A stretch of 56,136 nt of DNA, taken from the NCBI GenBank assembly GCA_022826945.1, contig JAJDTY010000018.1, forward strand, positions 1-56,136, in the 5' to 3' direction. Of this stretch, positions 50,257-56,136 are shown one piece after another (the stretch's first letter is position 1; each line of letters opens with the position of its first letter). The DNA comes from Candidatus Binatia bacterium. Lineage in GTDB: Bacteria; Desulfobacterota; Binatia; Bin18. The notes beneath the pieces were generated by a model that saw nothing but the letters and a program-made list of their open reading frames with translations, did not search any database and was not told where the DNA came from. The translations under genes were made by a program, and so were the position numbers.

Positions 50257-50670
50257 CTAGCACTGCAAGCAGGTCTTGCACAGATGTCGGTTCAGCAGAT
50301 GTCCGCACGCCAGCAGCCCGGCTCCGAGCACGACACCCACGACCTCGGTCGTCTCTTCGGGGGAAAGGCGCCCACCGACGATGAGCAGGAGTGCCGCCCC
50401 GAGCAGCAGCAGAGTACGGCGTTGGTGGTGAATGCGAAATCCCCAGCATAGGCTCCCCACGGCCAGTACGAGTGAGGTACCCAGAAGCAGGGTTTCCACC
50501 GATTCGTCAGCAAGAAAGCCGAGTCCTACGAACGGTAGCAGAGAGAGGAGCAGGGGAGTCGCCATGCAATGAGCAGCGCAGGCCAGCGACAGCCCCGCCC
50601 CGAGTTGGTCCACCCACAGGGTGGCCGCGCTTGGCTTAGGGGAAAGGGAGAGGGCCGAATGGGAAAGCAT
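50257..50670 (-). CDS. MerC-domain membrane protein with Cys-rich tail
   Basis: 137 aa with about four hydrophobic helices. C31 and C35 in LACAAHCMATPLLL match the MerC motif, first known in mercury uptake but common in proteins of zinc-related operons. The C-terminus ends LCKTCLQC (C131, C134, C137), an extra thiol cluster that could bind metal. It is placed between znuA and znuC with gaps of 18 and 9 bp. Role inferred: inner-membrane metal uptake or hand-over. No merA, merP or merT is present, so mercury resistance is not supported. Confidence 0.75.
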   Translation of the reverse strand: MLSHSALSLSPKPSAATLWVDQLGAGLSLACAAHCMATPLLLSLLPFVGLGFLADESVETLLLGTSLVLAVGSLCWGFRIHHQRRTLLLLGAALLLIVGGRLSPEETTEVVGVVLGAGLLACGHLLNRHLCKTCLQC

Positions 50671-50688
50671 GCGTCTCGACCCGATGCC

Positions 50689-51738
50689 CTACTTGGTCGT
50701 TCCCGCTAACGCGGTTGCGAGTTGCTTCACATTGTAATCCACCATATCGAGGTAGTGTGCCGTCCCAGGGCGAGAGTCGCCTTGTTCGGCCATAGGGACG
50801 ATGGTCGCGCCAGAGTTCTCGGAGACGAATTGGGCATAGCGGGGATCGTAATAGGCCGCTGTCAGAACGGCTTTCACCCTGTTCGTCTTCATCAACTCGA
50901 TCACCACGCCCATATGTTTCGTGGTTGGGAGTATACCCGGCAGGGGTTCGAGATAGGCGACTATGTCGAGTCCGAAGAGGTCGGCAAAATACACCCAGGC
51001 GTTATGGTCGCCGACGAGCTTGTTGCCGGCATGGGGCCGCAGGCTGCCGAGCCAGCCGCCCAGCAGGGCCTCCTGGCCCTGACTCTTGAGAAAGGTTTCC
51101 AGCCGTCCGTGCCGGGCCAGCACTGCCAGCTTCTCGAAGTCGTAGGCGTCCGCCAGAGCTTCGCCGACCAGGGCCACGCCCAAACGTCGTTGGAAGTCGG
51201 CATAGCGCTCGGCGAAATACGGAGCGCTGGCTGGCCGGAGGGCGCTCAGCCGGTCCCGCAGCAGCCGCGCCACCCGCAGGCCGTTCATGGGGTCGAGCAG
51301 ATAGTGCGGGTTGCCGAATGGATGGATATCTCCCATGGAGCGGTCGACCGGAGTGCTCGAGACCTCAAGCGGAGTAATGACCATGGACGCATCGATATAG
51401 CCCTGGCTGCCGGGGAGAATAGCGCCGTTCCGGGCATTTTGCAGCAGGGGCGGCGCCCAGCCGACCTCCAGGTCCAGACCGACCTGGATATACACATCGC
51501 AAATACTCAGGGCCTTGATGAAGCTCGGCTTGGGTACCACGAAGTGGGGGTTTTCCGGTCCTTTGGCAAAGACCGTCAGCGTCGTCTGCTCGCCACCGAT
51601 CTCCTGGACCAGGCTGCCGAGGTCGGGCACCGTGGCACAGGCTTTGAGCGGCTGGGCCTGGGCGAACGGGGTCAACCACAAGCCGGTAACCAGACTCACG
51701 AGTGTTATGACAGAGATAAGAAAACGGATCATCAACAT
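50689..51738 (-). CDS. znuA: Periplasmic zinc-binding protein of the ABC importer (ZnuA-like)
   Basis: 349 aa with a signal peptide (hydrophobic residues ~5-28, cleavage near AQAQ). The metal-site histidines of the family appear as H65 in NPHFVVPKPS and H145 in GNPHYLLDP, with a further His in the GDHNAWVYFADLFGLDIV region near 235. The His-rich loop common in some ZnuA proteins is missing. It captures Zn(II) in the periplasm and passes it to ZnuB. Start 51738 has AGGAG about 9 nt upstream; ATG 51732 is also possible. It lies 23 bp after the His-rich outer-membrane gene. Confidence 0.88.
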   Translation of the reverse strand: MLMIRFLISVITLVSLVTGLWLTPFAQAQPLKACATVPDLGSLVQEIGGEQTTLTVFAKGPENPHFVVPKPSFIKALSICDVYIQVGLDLEVGWAPPLLQNARNGAILPGSQGYIDASMVITPLEVSSTPVDRSMGDIHPFGNPHYLLDPMNGLRVARLLRDRLSALRPASAPYFAERYADFQRRLGVALVGEALADAYDFEKLAVLARHGRLETFLKSQGQEALLGGWLGSLRPHAGNKLVGDHNAWVYFADLFGLDIVAYLEPLPGILPTTKHMGVVIELMKTNRVKAVLTAAYYDPRYAQFVSENSGATIVPMAEQGDSRPGTAHYLDMVDYNVKQLATALAGTTK

Positions 51739-51761
51739 AGGCCTATTCTCCTGCTGTTCGC

Positions 51762-53417
51762 TTAGAAGCTGTGCGCGGCGTGTGCTCCGTACAGCCACTC
51801 GAAACCGAGCCAGATGGTGTGCGCGTCGTCATTGAGGTGGCTGGCCATATCGTAGTTGTACTGGAGCCGGATGCGCGAGAACTCGGTCGGCCGCCAGACC
51901 AGTAACGGAGAGAGGCGGTGGCGGTCATCACGGAAGGGGTCGTTCTTGCGTCCGCCGATGCTCTGCCCACTCCCGCCGGCGTACTCATAGCGCAGGCCGG
52001 CGGCCCATCCGGTCCGAAACCCGTATAAAAGCTGGGTGTACAGACCCCAGTCCTTGAGCGTGCGACCCGGCAGGGTGGCGAGATCGCCGGTCTCGGTTTC
52101 CTGAGTGTAGCGAGCCACGTGGTAGTCGCGCTTCATGATCTCGGTTTGCCAGGTCAGGAACGGATAACCGAAATTACCGGCCGGCTGCCAGCGCCACTTC
52201 ATGTCCAGCCCGTACAGCCAAGTGTCGGCATCCCGCCCGGTTGAGTTCGGCCCGTACAGACCGGACAGGCCGAACACCGCAGTCACGTCGTCGGTAAAGT
52301 CGAACGAGTTTTCCAAACGGGTCAGATAGAGGAAATCTCCAAAGCCGCGCACGTCTTGGGCGATAATCGGCCGACCGGCGATGCCGTCGCCATGAATGCC
52401 GCCGGCCGGCTCCTCAGCGTGTTCGTCGGCGTGGCCGTGTTCGTCGGCATGTTCGTCTTCACCGGCGTGGCCGTGCTCGTCGCCGCCACCGTGACCGTTA
52501 CCGCCACCGTGGGCATGAGCCAGTTCTCCGCCCAGAAAGCTGGCCATGGTCACACCGCCCGCGTTCTGCATGCCGAAGTGGAACTCGGAAAACCACGGCG
52601 TGGGGGGAAGCCACGAGGCCCGAAAACCGGACTGCCGCATGCCGTCTCCGCCGAACATGCGGGAGTTGACCACCGGTTGATCGATCCAGTCCCAGAAGTG
52701 GGGGTGTTGCGCGTTGATCTGACCGAACTCGGTCAGAAAATGGCCAACCTCAAGCTGAAGATCATAGGGCAGGGCCGACGAGGTGAGAAAGGCTTCCTCA
52801 AGCTCAAACGCGGTCTCGCCGGTGCTTGGGTTGACCGAGGTGAGGATATGCGCCTCGCCGGTAAAGTAGGGGTCCACCGCGCCGGACAGGGAAAGCTCGG
52901 CCTGACCCAGGGTGAATCCGCGTTGTTTCGGGTCGTGGCTACCACCCTGGAGCGTCGAAATCGCGGCGTCTCGCTCGCTGGAGCCGCCGGCGAAGAACAG
53001 CACATCGGCCGAAATGTCAATGAGGCGCAACTGCGTGTTCCCACCCAGTGGCTGTGACCACAGCGCCCGCCGGTCCGGCGCTGCGGGCTCAAAGTCCGGG
53101 ACACCGAGCTCGTCCAGCGCCTGATCCAGCGGAGAGTCGACCTGGGCGGCTATACGGTCAACTTGTTGTCGCTGTATTGCCTGGACTTGTGCCTCTTGTG
53201 CCTCGACTTTTTGCTCGAGTTCCTGATCTCGTGAGGTCGAGTCCTTCTGCATCTGCAAGATGGTGTGCTGGAGTTGCTCGACCGTTTGCTGAAGACGGTC
53301 GACCTGACTGCGGAGGGCTTGGACCTCGGCCGGGTCGCCGGCCTGGGCGCCGGCGCCTGGCGGGGACAAAAGGATGGAGGTGGCCGAGATGAGAGCGATC
53401 ACGAGTGTTGTGCGCAT
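51762..53417 (-). CDS. Outer-membrane barrel protein with His-rich segment and N-terminal coiled coil, candidate zinc porin
   Basis: 551 aa. A signal peptide ends near GAGAQAGD (residue ~26). Residues ~30-75 form a heptad-like coiled coil (VDRLQQTVEQLQHTILQMQK), as in phosphate-selective porin-like proteins. From ~110 the sequence alternates as a beta barrel and ends in Phe (GAHAAHSF), typical for outer-membrane insertion. Between about 297 and 345 lies a His/Asp/Glu/Gly stretch (HGHAGEDEHADEHGHADEH), an obvious metal-binding loop. It sits directly above znuA in the operon, with a Zur-like palindrome just ahead of its start at 53417 (AAGGA site). Likely role: zinc capture and entry across the outer membrane. 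Confidence 0.8.
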   Translation of the reverse strand: MRTTLVIALISATSILLSPPGAGAQAGDPAEVQALRSQVDRLQQTVEQLQHTILQMQKDSTSRDQELEQKVEAQEAQVQAIQRQQVDRIAAQVDSPLDQALDELGVPDFEPAAPDRRALWSQPLGGNTQLRLIDISADVLFFAGGSSERDAAISTLQGGSHDPKQRGFTLGQAELSLSGAVDPYFTGEAHILTSVNPSTGETAFELEEAFLTSSALPYDLQLEVGHFLTEFGQINAQHPHFWDWIDQPVVNSRMFGGDGMRQSGFRASWLPPTPWFSEFHFGMQNAGGVTMASFLGGELAHAHGGGNGHGGGDEHGHAGEDEHADEHGHADEHAEEPAGGIHGDGIAGRPIIAQDVRGFGDFLYLTRLENSFDFTDDVTAVFGLSGLYGPNSTGRDADTWLYGLDMKWRWQPAGNFGYPFLTWQTEIMKRDYHVARYTQETETGDLATLPGRTLKDWGLYTQLLYGFRTGWAAGLRYEYAGGSGQSIGGRKNDPFRDDRHRLSPLLVWRPTEFSRIRLQYNYDMASHLNDDAHTIWLGFEWLYGAHAAHSF

Positions 53418-53429
53418 GGAGATTCCTTG

Positions 53430-53446
53430 TTGCATAATAGTTGTAA
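53430..53446. promoter_or_regulatory. Candidate Zur box 1
   Basis: TTGCATAATAGTTGTAA, 12 bp upstream of the His-rich outer-membrane gene. On the minus strand it reads TTACAACTATTATGCAA, matching box 2 (TTGCAACTATATTGTAA) at 13 of 17 positions, including CAACTAT. It is an imperfect palindrome, consensus TTRCAACTATWWTGYAA, and covers a likely -10 (TATTAT). Zur binding is inferred from placement. Confidence 0.65.
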
Positions 53447-53504
53447 TAGAAACATCATTAAAGAACGACCAGGGATTGTCAAGCCGACCCGGACCGCCAT
53501 GGTT

Positions 53505-54443
53505 CTAGTGCGGTACGAGACACGAATCGAGCGCAGCAAGAAGCGCCGAGCGGTCAAACGCCGCGCCAATAAACACCAGATGATCCTGCGGTTGTGGGGT
53601 CAGGGATACCTGTCCGATAAAAAACTCCTTTCCAGTGAACTGTAACTCCCACTGTTTTGAGGAGTCGTGGAAGCGAACGAAGCCCTTCGCCCGCCAGACT
53701 TCGTCGGGTAGTGCTTGCATCACTTCGGCGAAGGGCTCCGGGACAAAGGAGCACGGAGCGCGATAGGTCAGTGTATGGAAATGGTCATGCTGAGGTGCGC
53801 GAGCAGTGGTGGGGGCCGCCTGAGTCCCCTGCTGACTCAGTACCTCAGAAAAGTCAACCTCGGCGTAGGTGGTCAGGAGAATTTTGGCTCGGGAGTTTTT
53901 GCGTTGGACTTCTTGAGCCGTTCCTACGAGCTGCATCCAATGGGCGAGGTCACATTTGTTAATCAAGACGAAGTCCGCCGTCTCAGTAAACGAATGCATG
54001 CCATAGCCTGCCATCTGTTGGGATGAGCCCCGCACGTCAATAACGGCAATCATCGCGGCAACAAACGCGCGTGACAGCATCTCTATATGTGTGAGTTGAT
54101 CCAACAGGCGGACGGGATCGGCCAGCCCGGTTGCTTCGATAAAGATGACATCGGGCTGCTGGGTGATGAGAGCGGTGAGGGCGGAGTTCAGGTCCGGCCG
54201 CAGCGTACAGCAAATACAACCATCGGCAAACGTTTTGGTCGGATAGCCCTGCCCCCGGAGGCGTTCACCATCGGTGCTCACGTCTCCATAATCGTTAATC
54301 AGAACCGCCGGCTTGAGACCCTGTGACGCGGTATAGGCCAGGAGGCCCTGCAGGAAGGTGGTCTTGCCGCTCCCCAGGAAGCCGGAAATGACGTAGATGG
54401 GGATACTGGGAGCGTGCTCGAATAGCGTTTTTACAGACAGCAT
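53505..54443 (-). CDS. COG0523-family GTPase metallochaperone
   Basis: 312 aa G3E-family P-loop GTPase. Walker A GFLGSGKTT at residues 21-29; the metal motif GCICC at 75-79 (C76, C78, C79) binds zinc in this family; G3 and G4 follow as IEATGLADP and INKCD. A His-rich break at about 215-223 (PQHDHFH) separates the C-terminal CobW-like domain. Zur-regulated members deliver zinc to client enzymes under zinc starvation. It lies upstream of the outer-membrane/znu operon and divergent from zur, sharing its regulatory gap. The ATG at 54443 has no clear ribosome site; the longer frame starts at TTG without good support. Confidence 0.88.
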   Translation of the reverse strand: MLSVKTLFEHAPSIPIYVISGFLGSGKTTFLQGLLAYTASQGLKPAVLINDYGDVSTDGERLRGQGYPTKTFADGCICCTLRPDLNSALTALITQQPDVIFIEATGLADPVRLLDQLTHIEMLSRAFVAAMIAVIDVRGSSQQMAGYGMHSFTETADFVLINKCDLAHWMQLVGTAQEVQRKNSRAKILLTTYAEVDFSEVLSQQGTQAAPTTARAPQHDHFHTLTYRAPCSFVPEPFAEVMQALPDEVWRAKGFVRFHDSSKQWELQFTGKEFFIGQVSLTPQPQDHLVFIGAAFDRSALLAALDSCLVPH

Positions 54444-54543
54444 AATGCAAAAGACAGCCGAGTGAGACAAGGAGGCACCCCCAACAGAGTAACAGGAGGG
54501 AAACTCTGTCGGGGGGCCGGGCAAGGAAGGCAGGCGCTCATAG

Positions 54544-54583
54544 CACCCTCTCTCCTCTGCCCGGAGAGGGATTGGGAGATGGT
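54544..54583. repeat. CCTCTCC-type dispersed repeat, copy 3
   Basis: CCCTCTCTCCTCTGCCCGGA followed by GAGGGATTGGGAGATGG is an imperfect hairpin related to 17409-17440 and 34546-34579. It lies in the leader of the COG0523 gene. Confidence 0.35.
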
Positions 54584-54644
54584 GAACCCTGGGAAAACGA
54601 AATGCGGTCCATCATGGGTCTCTGATATCAAGTATTTGATGTAT

Positions 54645-54661
54645 TTGCAACTATATTGTAA
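54645..54661. promoter_or_regulatory. Candidate Zur box 2
   Basis: TTGCAACTATATTGTAA, an imperfect palindrome in the 363-bp divergent gap (54444-54806) between the COG0523 gene and zur. It matches box 1 closely. A shared operator for both directions would give autoregulation. The rest of the gap holds a dispersed repeat (54544-54583) and a short GTAGG/CCTAC hairpin with a T-run at 54745-54769 before zur. Confidence 0.65.
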
Positions 54662-54806
54662 AAAGATTATTATGACGGAGGTTCCATAGAGAGGGAGAAG
54701 TGTGGAGTGGGGAGGCACGTGGCCTTCCGTTGTCGGTTGTAGGCGGTAGACCTACGGTAGTTTTTTCTTGCTGGAAGTTACAGAAATCGTTAAGATGGGG
54801 GACGCC

Positions 54807-55253
54807 ATGAAAAAGGAAAGGATTGTCCGATCAATCGCAGAACTCCGCGCCCTGGTTCGATCCACTGGGCTGCGGAGCACAGGTCCCCGTGTCGCCGTGT
54901 TGCAGCGGCTTCAGCAGGCAATTACTCCTATGAGCCATGCGGAGATCGCTGAAGCCCTGGAGCCGGCGGGATTGGACCGGGCGACGCTCTATCGGAATCT
55001 CATTGACCTGACTGATGCCGGCCTCTTGTCGCGAACGGATCATGGCGATCATATCTGGCGTTTTGAACTCCGTGACAAGGCGCACGGTCAGACCGAACAA
55101 CATCCTCATTTTACCTGTATTGACTGTGGCGAGGTGGAATGTCTGCCCGATACGAGCATCGAGGTATCCGCACCACACCGTACGCCCCGCGCGGTCAGAA
55201 ATCACCATTTTGAAGTGCAACTCACCGGCCTGTGCGACCGTTGCGCAGCCTAG
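54807..55253 (+). CDS. zur: Fur-family transcriptional regulator, Zur-like
   Basis: 148 aa. The winged helix has TGPRVAVLQRLQQAITPMSHAEIAEAL and DRATLYRNLIDLTDAGLL, followed by the dimer domain with HPHFTCIDCGEVECL (C104, C107) and C-terminal CDRC (C143, C146), the structural zinc site. His residues near 93-101 and 133-134 could form the sensory site. Fur-family members repress when metal is bound; the neighbours are all zinc genes, so Zur is the best reading over Fur, PerR or Mur. The start at 54807 has a GGGG stretch ahead; 54795 is an alternative. It is divergent from the COG0523 gene. Confidence 0.85.
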   Translation: MKKERIVRSIAELRALVRSTGLRSTGPRVAVLQRLQQAITPMSHAEIAEALEPAGLDRATLYRNLIDLTDAGLLSRTDHGDHIWRFELRDKAHGQTEQHPHFTCIDCGEVECLPDTSIEVSAPHRTPRAVRNHHFEVQLTGLCDRCAA

Positions 55254-55314
55254 ACTCGGACGGTAGCCCGGCCCGCGCTCAGAGGCGAGGGCTCGCACCT
55301 CTAGGGTCCCGAAT

Positions 55315-55706
55315 CTAAAGTTCGTGGCATAAGTGGTGCTCGACCCGGTGACAGAACCGTTTGACAGCCGCGAGGATAGCGGCGGCGGATTTCGTCCATA
55401 TGAAGGGTTTCGGGTCGGCGTTGTGGGTGTCGATAAAAGCGCGGATGGCCGCCTCCAACTGGTGCGTCGAGGTATGCACGCCCCGGCGTAGTCGCTTGCG
55501 CGTCAGTGCGGCGAACCAGCGTTCGACCTGATTGATCCAGGAGGCAGAGGTCGGCGTGCAGTGGACCTGATAGTGAGGCCGCCGCGCCAGCCACGCCTTG
55601 ACCGTGGCGGTCTTGTGGGTCGCATAGTTATCCATGACGATGTGGATGGCGAGACCCTCGGGGACACGGGTATCAATCTCCTTGAGGAAAGCGAGGAACT
55701 CCCTAG
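55315..55706 (-). pseudogene. IS630-family transposase, C-terminal fragment
   Basis: The last ~130 residues of an IS630/Tc1-type DDE transposase: EFLAFLKEIDTRVPEGLAIH, VMDNYATHKTATVKAWL (second Asp), then SASWINQVERWFAALTRKRL with the third acidic residue (Glu). The frame loses its homology at CTAG 55703-55706, where a small element is inserted, and the N-terminal half is not in the window. An internal ATG at 55635 gives a shorter open frame, but it cannot be a full enzyme. Confidence 0.8.
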
Positions 55707-55848
55707 AGCAAATTACGATGCTGTGTAGCCGCCCGTCATTCTTGCGAAAACAGGCATCCAGGCCCCCGGCCCTCAGGCTGCTGGATGCCGGATCAAGTCC
55801 GGCATGATGAGAGCGGACTGGTACGGCTACAACTTATCGTAAACCGCT
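55707..55848. mobile_element. 142-bp MITE-like element 1, bounded by CTAG
   Basis: The left end AGCAAATTACGATG and the right end (complement AGCGGTTTACGATAAG) are inverted repeats with two mismatches, and CTAG flanks both sides (55703-55706 and 55849-55852) as a target duplication. It has no coding frame. Its centre carries a REP-like repeat (55735-55808) whose relative is at 27113-27141. The insertion cuts the IS630 transposase. It was probably moved in trans by an IS5-type transposase, which favours CTAG-like targets. Confidence 0.65.
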
Positions 55849-55852
55849 CTAG

Positions 55853-55995
55853 AGGGTGTTATGCACTTTTTCGCTACGATTCGTTTTCCTCAGAGAAATC
55901 GCTGACTTGCAGGAGCGACCTCAGCAGGTGGTGTTGTGCGACTCCGTGAAAAATCTCAATGAAATCAACAGGTTGCCAGAAGTTCCTAACACGCT
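55853..55995. mobile_element. 143-bp MITE-like element 2, bounded by CTAG
   Basis: It begins AGGGTGTTATG and ends CCTAACACGCT, whose complement is AGCGTGTTAGG, an inverted repeat with two mismatches. CTAG lies at 55849-55852 (shared with element 1) and 55996-55999. No coding frame is present. It sits head to tail with element 1 and the IS5-type element that follows, so three insertions have used the same duplicated tetranucleotide. Confidence 0.6.
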
Positions 55996-55999
55996 CTAG

Positions 56000-56136
56000 G
56001 CTCAGGACCTATAACTAACGATTTCTGGAGTGTATGGCGGTGTGCGCGGGACTGTCCGTCCCTATGGGCACAGGAGGTTTGTCATGTCAGGCCCTCCTCT
56101 GTGGCTCACCGCGGCCCAATTCGCCCGCTTACCGCC
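56000..56136 (+). mobile_element. Left end of an IS5-family element (continues beyond window)
   Basis: Directly after CTAG 55996-55999, GCTCAGGACCTATAACTAAC could be the terminal repeat of an insertion sequence, followed by a transposase start at 56084. The other end is outside the window, so the boundary is inferred from the CTAG and the transposase. Confidence 0.5.
56084..56136 (+). CDS. IS5-family transposase, first 17 codons
   Basis: The window ends after MSGPPLWLTAAQFARLP. The LTAAQFARL pattern is the N-terminal helix seen in IS5-type transposases (compare L-x-D-x-Q-x-x-R-L). CAGGAGG lies 7 nt before the ATG. The rest is not visible, so the family call rests on this short match and the CTAG context. 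Confidence 0.55.
   Translation, partial: MSGPPLWLTAAQFARLP

Noticed and set aside
50257..50670. Mercury resistance operon
   Set aside because: Only a MerC-domain gene is present; merA, merT and merP are missing and the neighbours are zinc-uptake genes.
50722..51765. 347-aa open frame antisense to znuA
   Set aside because: znuA carries a signal peptide and metal-site His residues, while the antisense frame shows no family pattern.
1..56136. CRISPR arrays, tRNA or rRNA genes, and a cobalamin riboswitch upstream of eutBC
   Set aside because: No regularly spaced repeats, no cloverleaf or rRNA-like stretch was seen in the gaps, and eutB follows copA with only 20 bp.

Overview
The window looks like chromosomal DNA of a Gram-negative bacterium. 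It encodes an outer-membrane barrel protein and many proteins with secretion signals. Base composition is moderately GC-rich. Its gene families are repeated unusually often: five LLM-type flavin-dependent oxidoreductases, two amidohydrolase-2 proteins, two CaiB/BaiF CoA-transferases, two near-identical M20 amidohydrolases, two SDRs, two SnoaL/NTF2-fold proteins and two cupins. This catabolic mix resembles uncultured Tectomicrobia/Entotheonella- or Binatota-like genomes; that placement is inference from content only, as no rRNA or tRNA gene is visible.

Layout. 1-8.7 kb: the tail of a TPR regulator, an amidohydrolase, an enoyl-CoA hydratase with a secreted cupredoxin-like protein, a carotenoid oxygenase, an amidase and an LLM oxidoreductase. 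8.7-9.5 kb: a VapBC-type toxin-antitoxin pair with a perfect operator palindrome. 9.5-12.3 kb: SDR, CoA-transferase and a secreted CMD-like protein. 12.3-16.1 kb: a small defence-like patch with an MmeI-type single-chain restriction-modification enzyme, a frameshifted gene and a PIN gene lacking its middle. 16.4-24.9 kb: a catabolic block (LLM x3, MmgE/PrpD, MaoC-like, acyl-CoA dehydrogenase, SDR, CoA-transferase). 24.9-26.6 kb: a secreted protein with four OB-like repeats. 26.6-34.5 kb: SnoaL-like protein, an orphan two-gene cassette, ilvD, amidohydrolase, SMP-30, and two M20 paralogues around a DoxX gene. 34.6-39.6 kb: a CueR-like regulator with a textbook MerR-type promoter, copA, then eutBC. 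39.7-47 kb: LLM, S4-domain protein, threonine aldolase, phosphotriesterase, EF-P with an atypical tip residue, cupins and a CoA-transferase.

The most coherent system is a zinc-acquisition island at 47.0-55.3 kb: ZIP transporter, CDF-like protein, ZnuB, ZnuC, a MerC-domain protein, ZnuA, a His-rich outer-membrane protein, a COG0523 GTPase and a Fur/Zur-family repressor. Two 17-bp palindromes of nearly the same sequence (53430-53446 and 54645-54661) lie in its two regulatory gaps and are strong candidates for the Zur operator of this lineage.

The right edge (55.3-56.1 kb) is mobile DNA: an IS630 transposase fragment cut at a CTAG, two adjacent ~142-bp elements with inverted-repeat ends each bounded by CTAG, and the left end of an IS5-family element whose transposase runs off the window.
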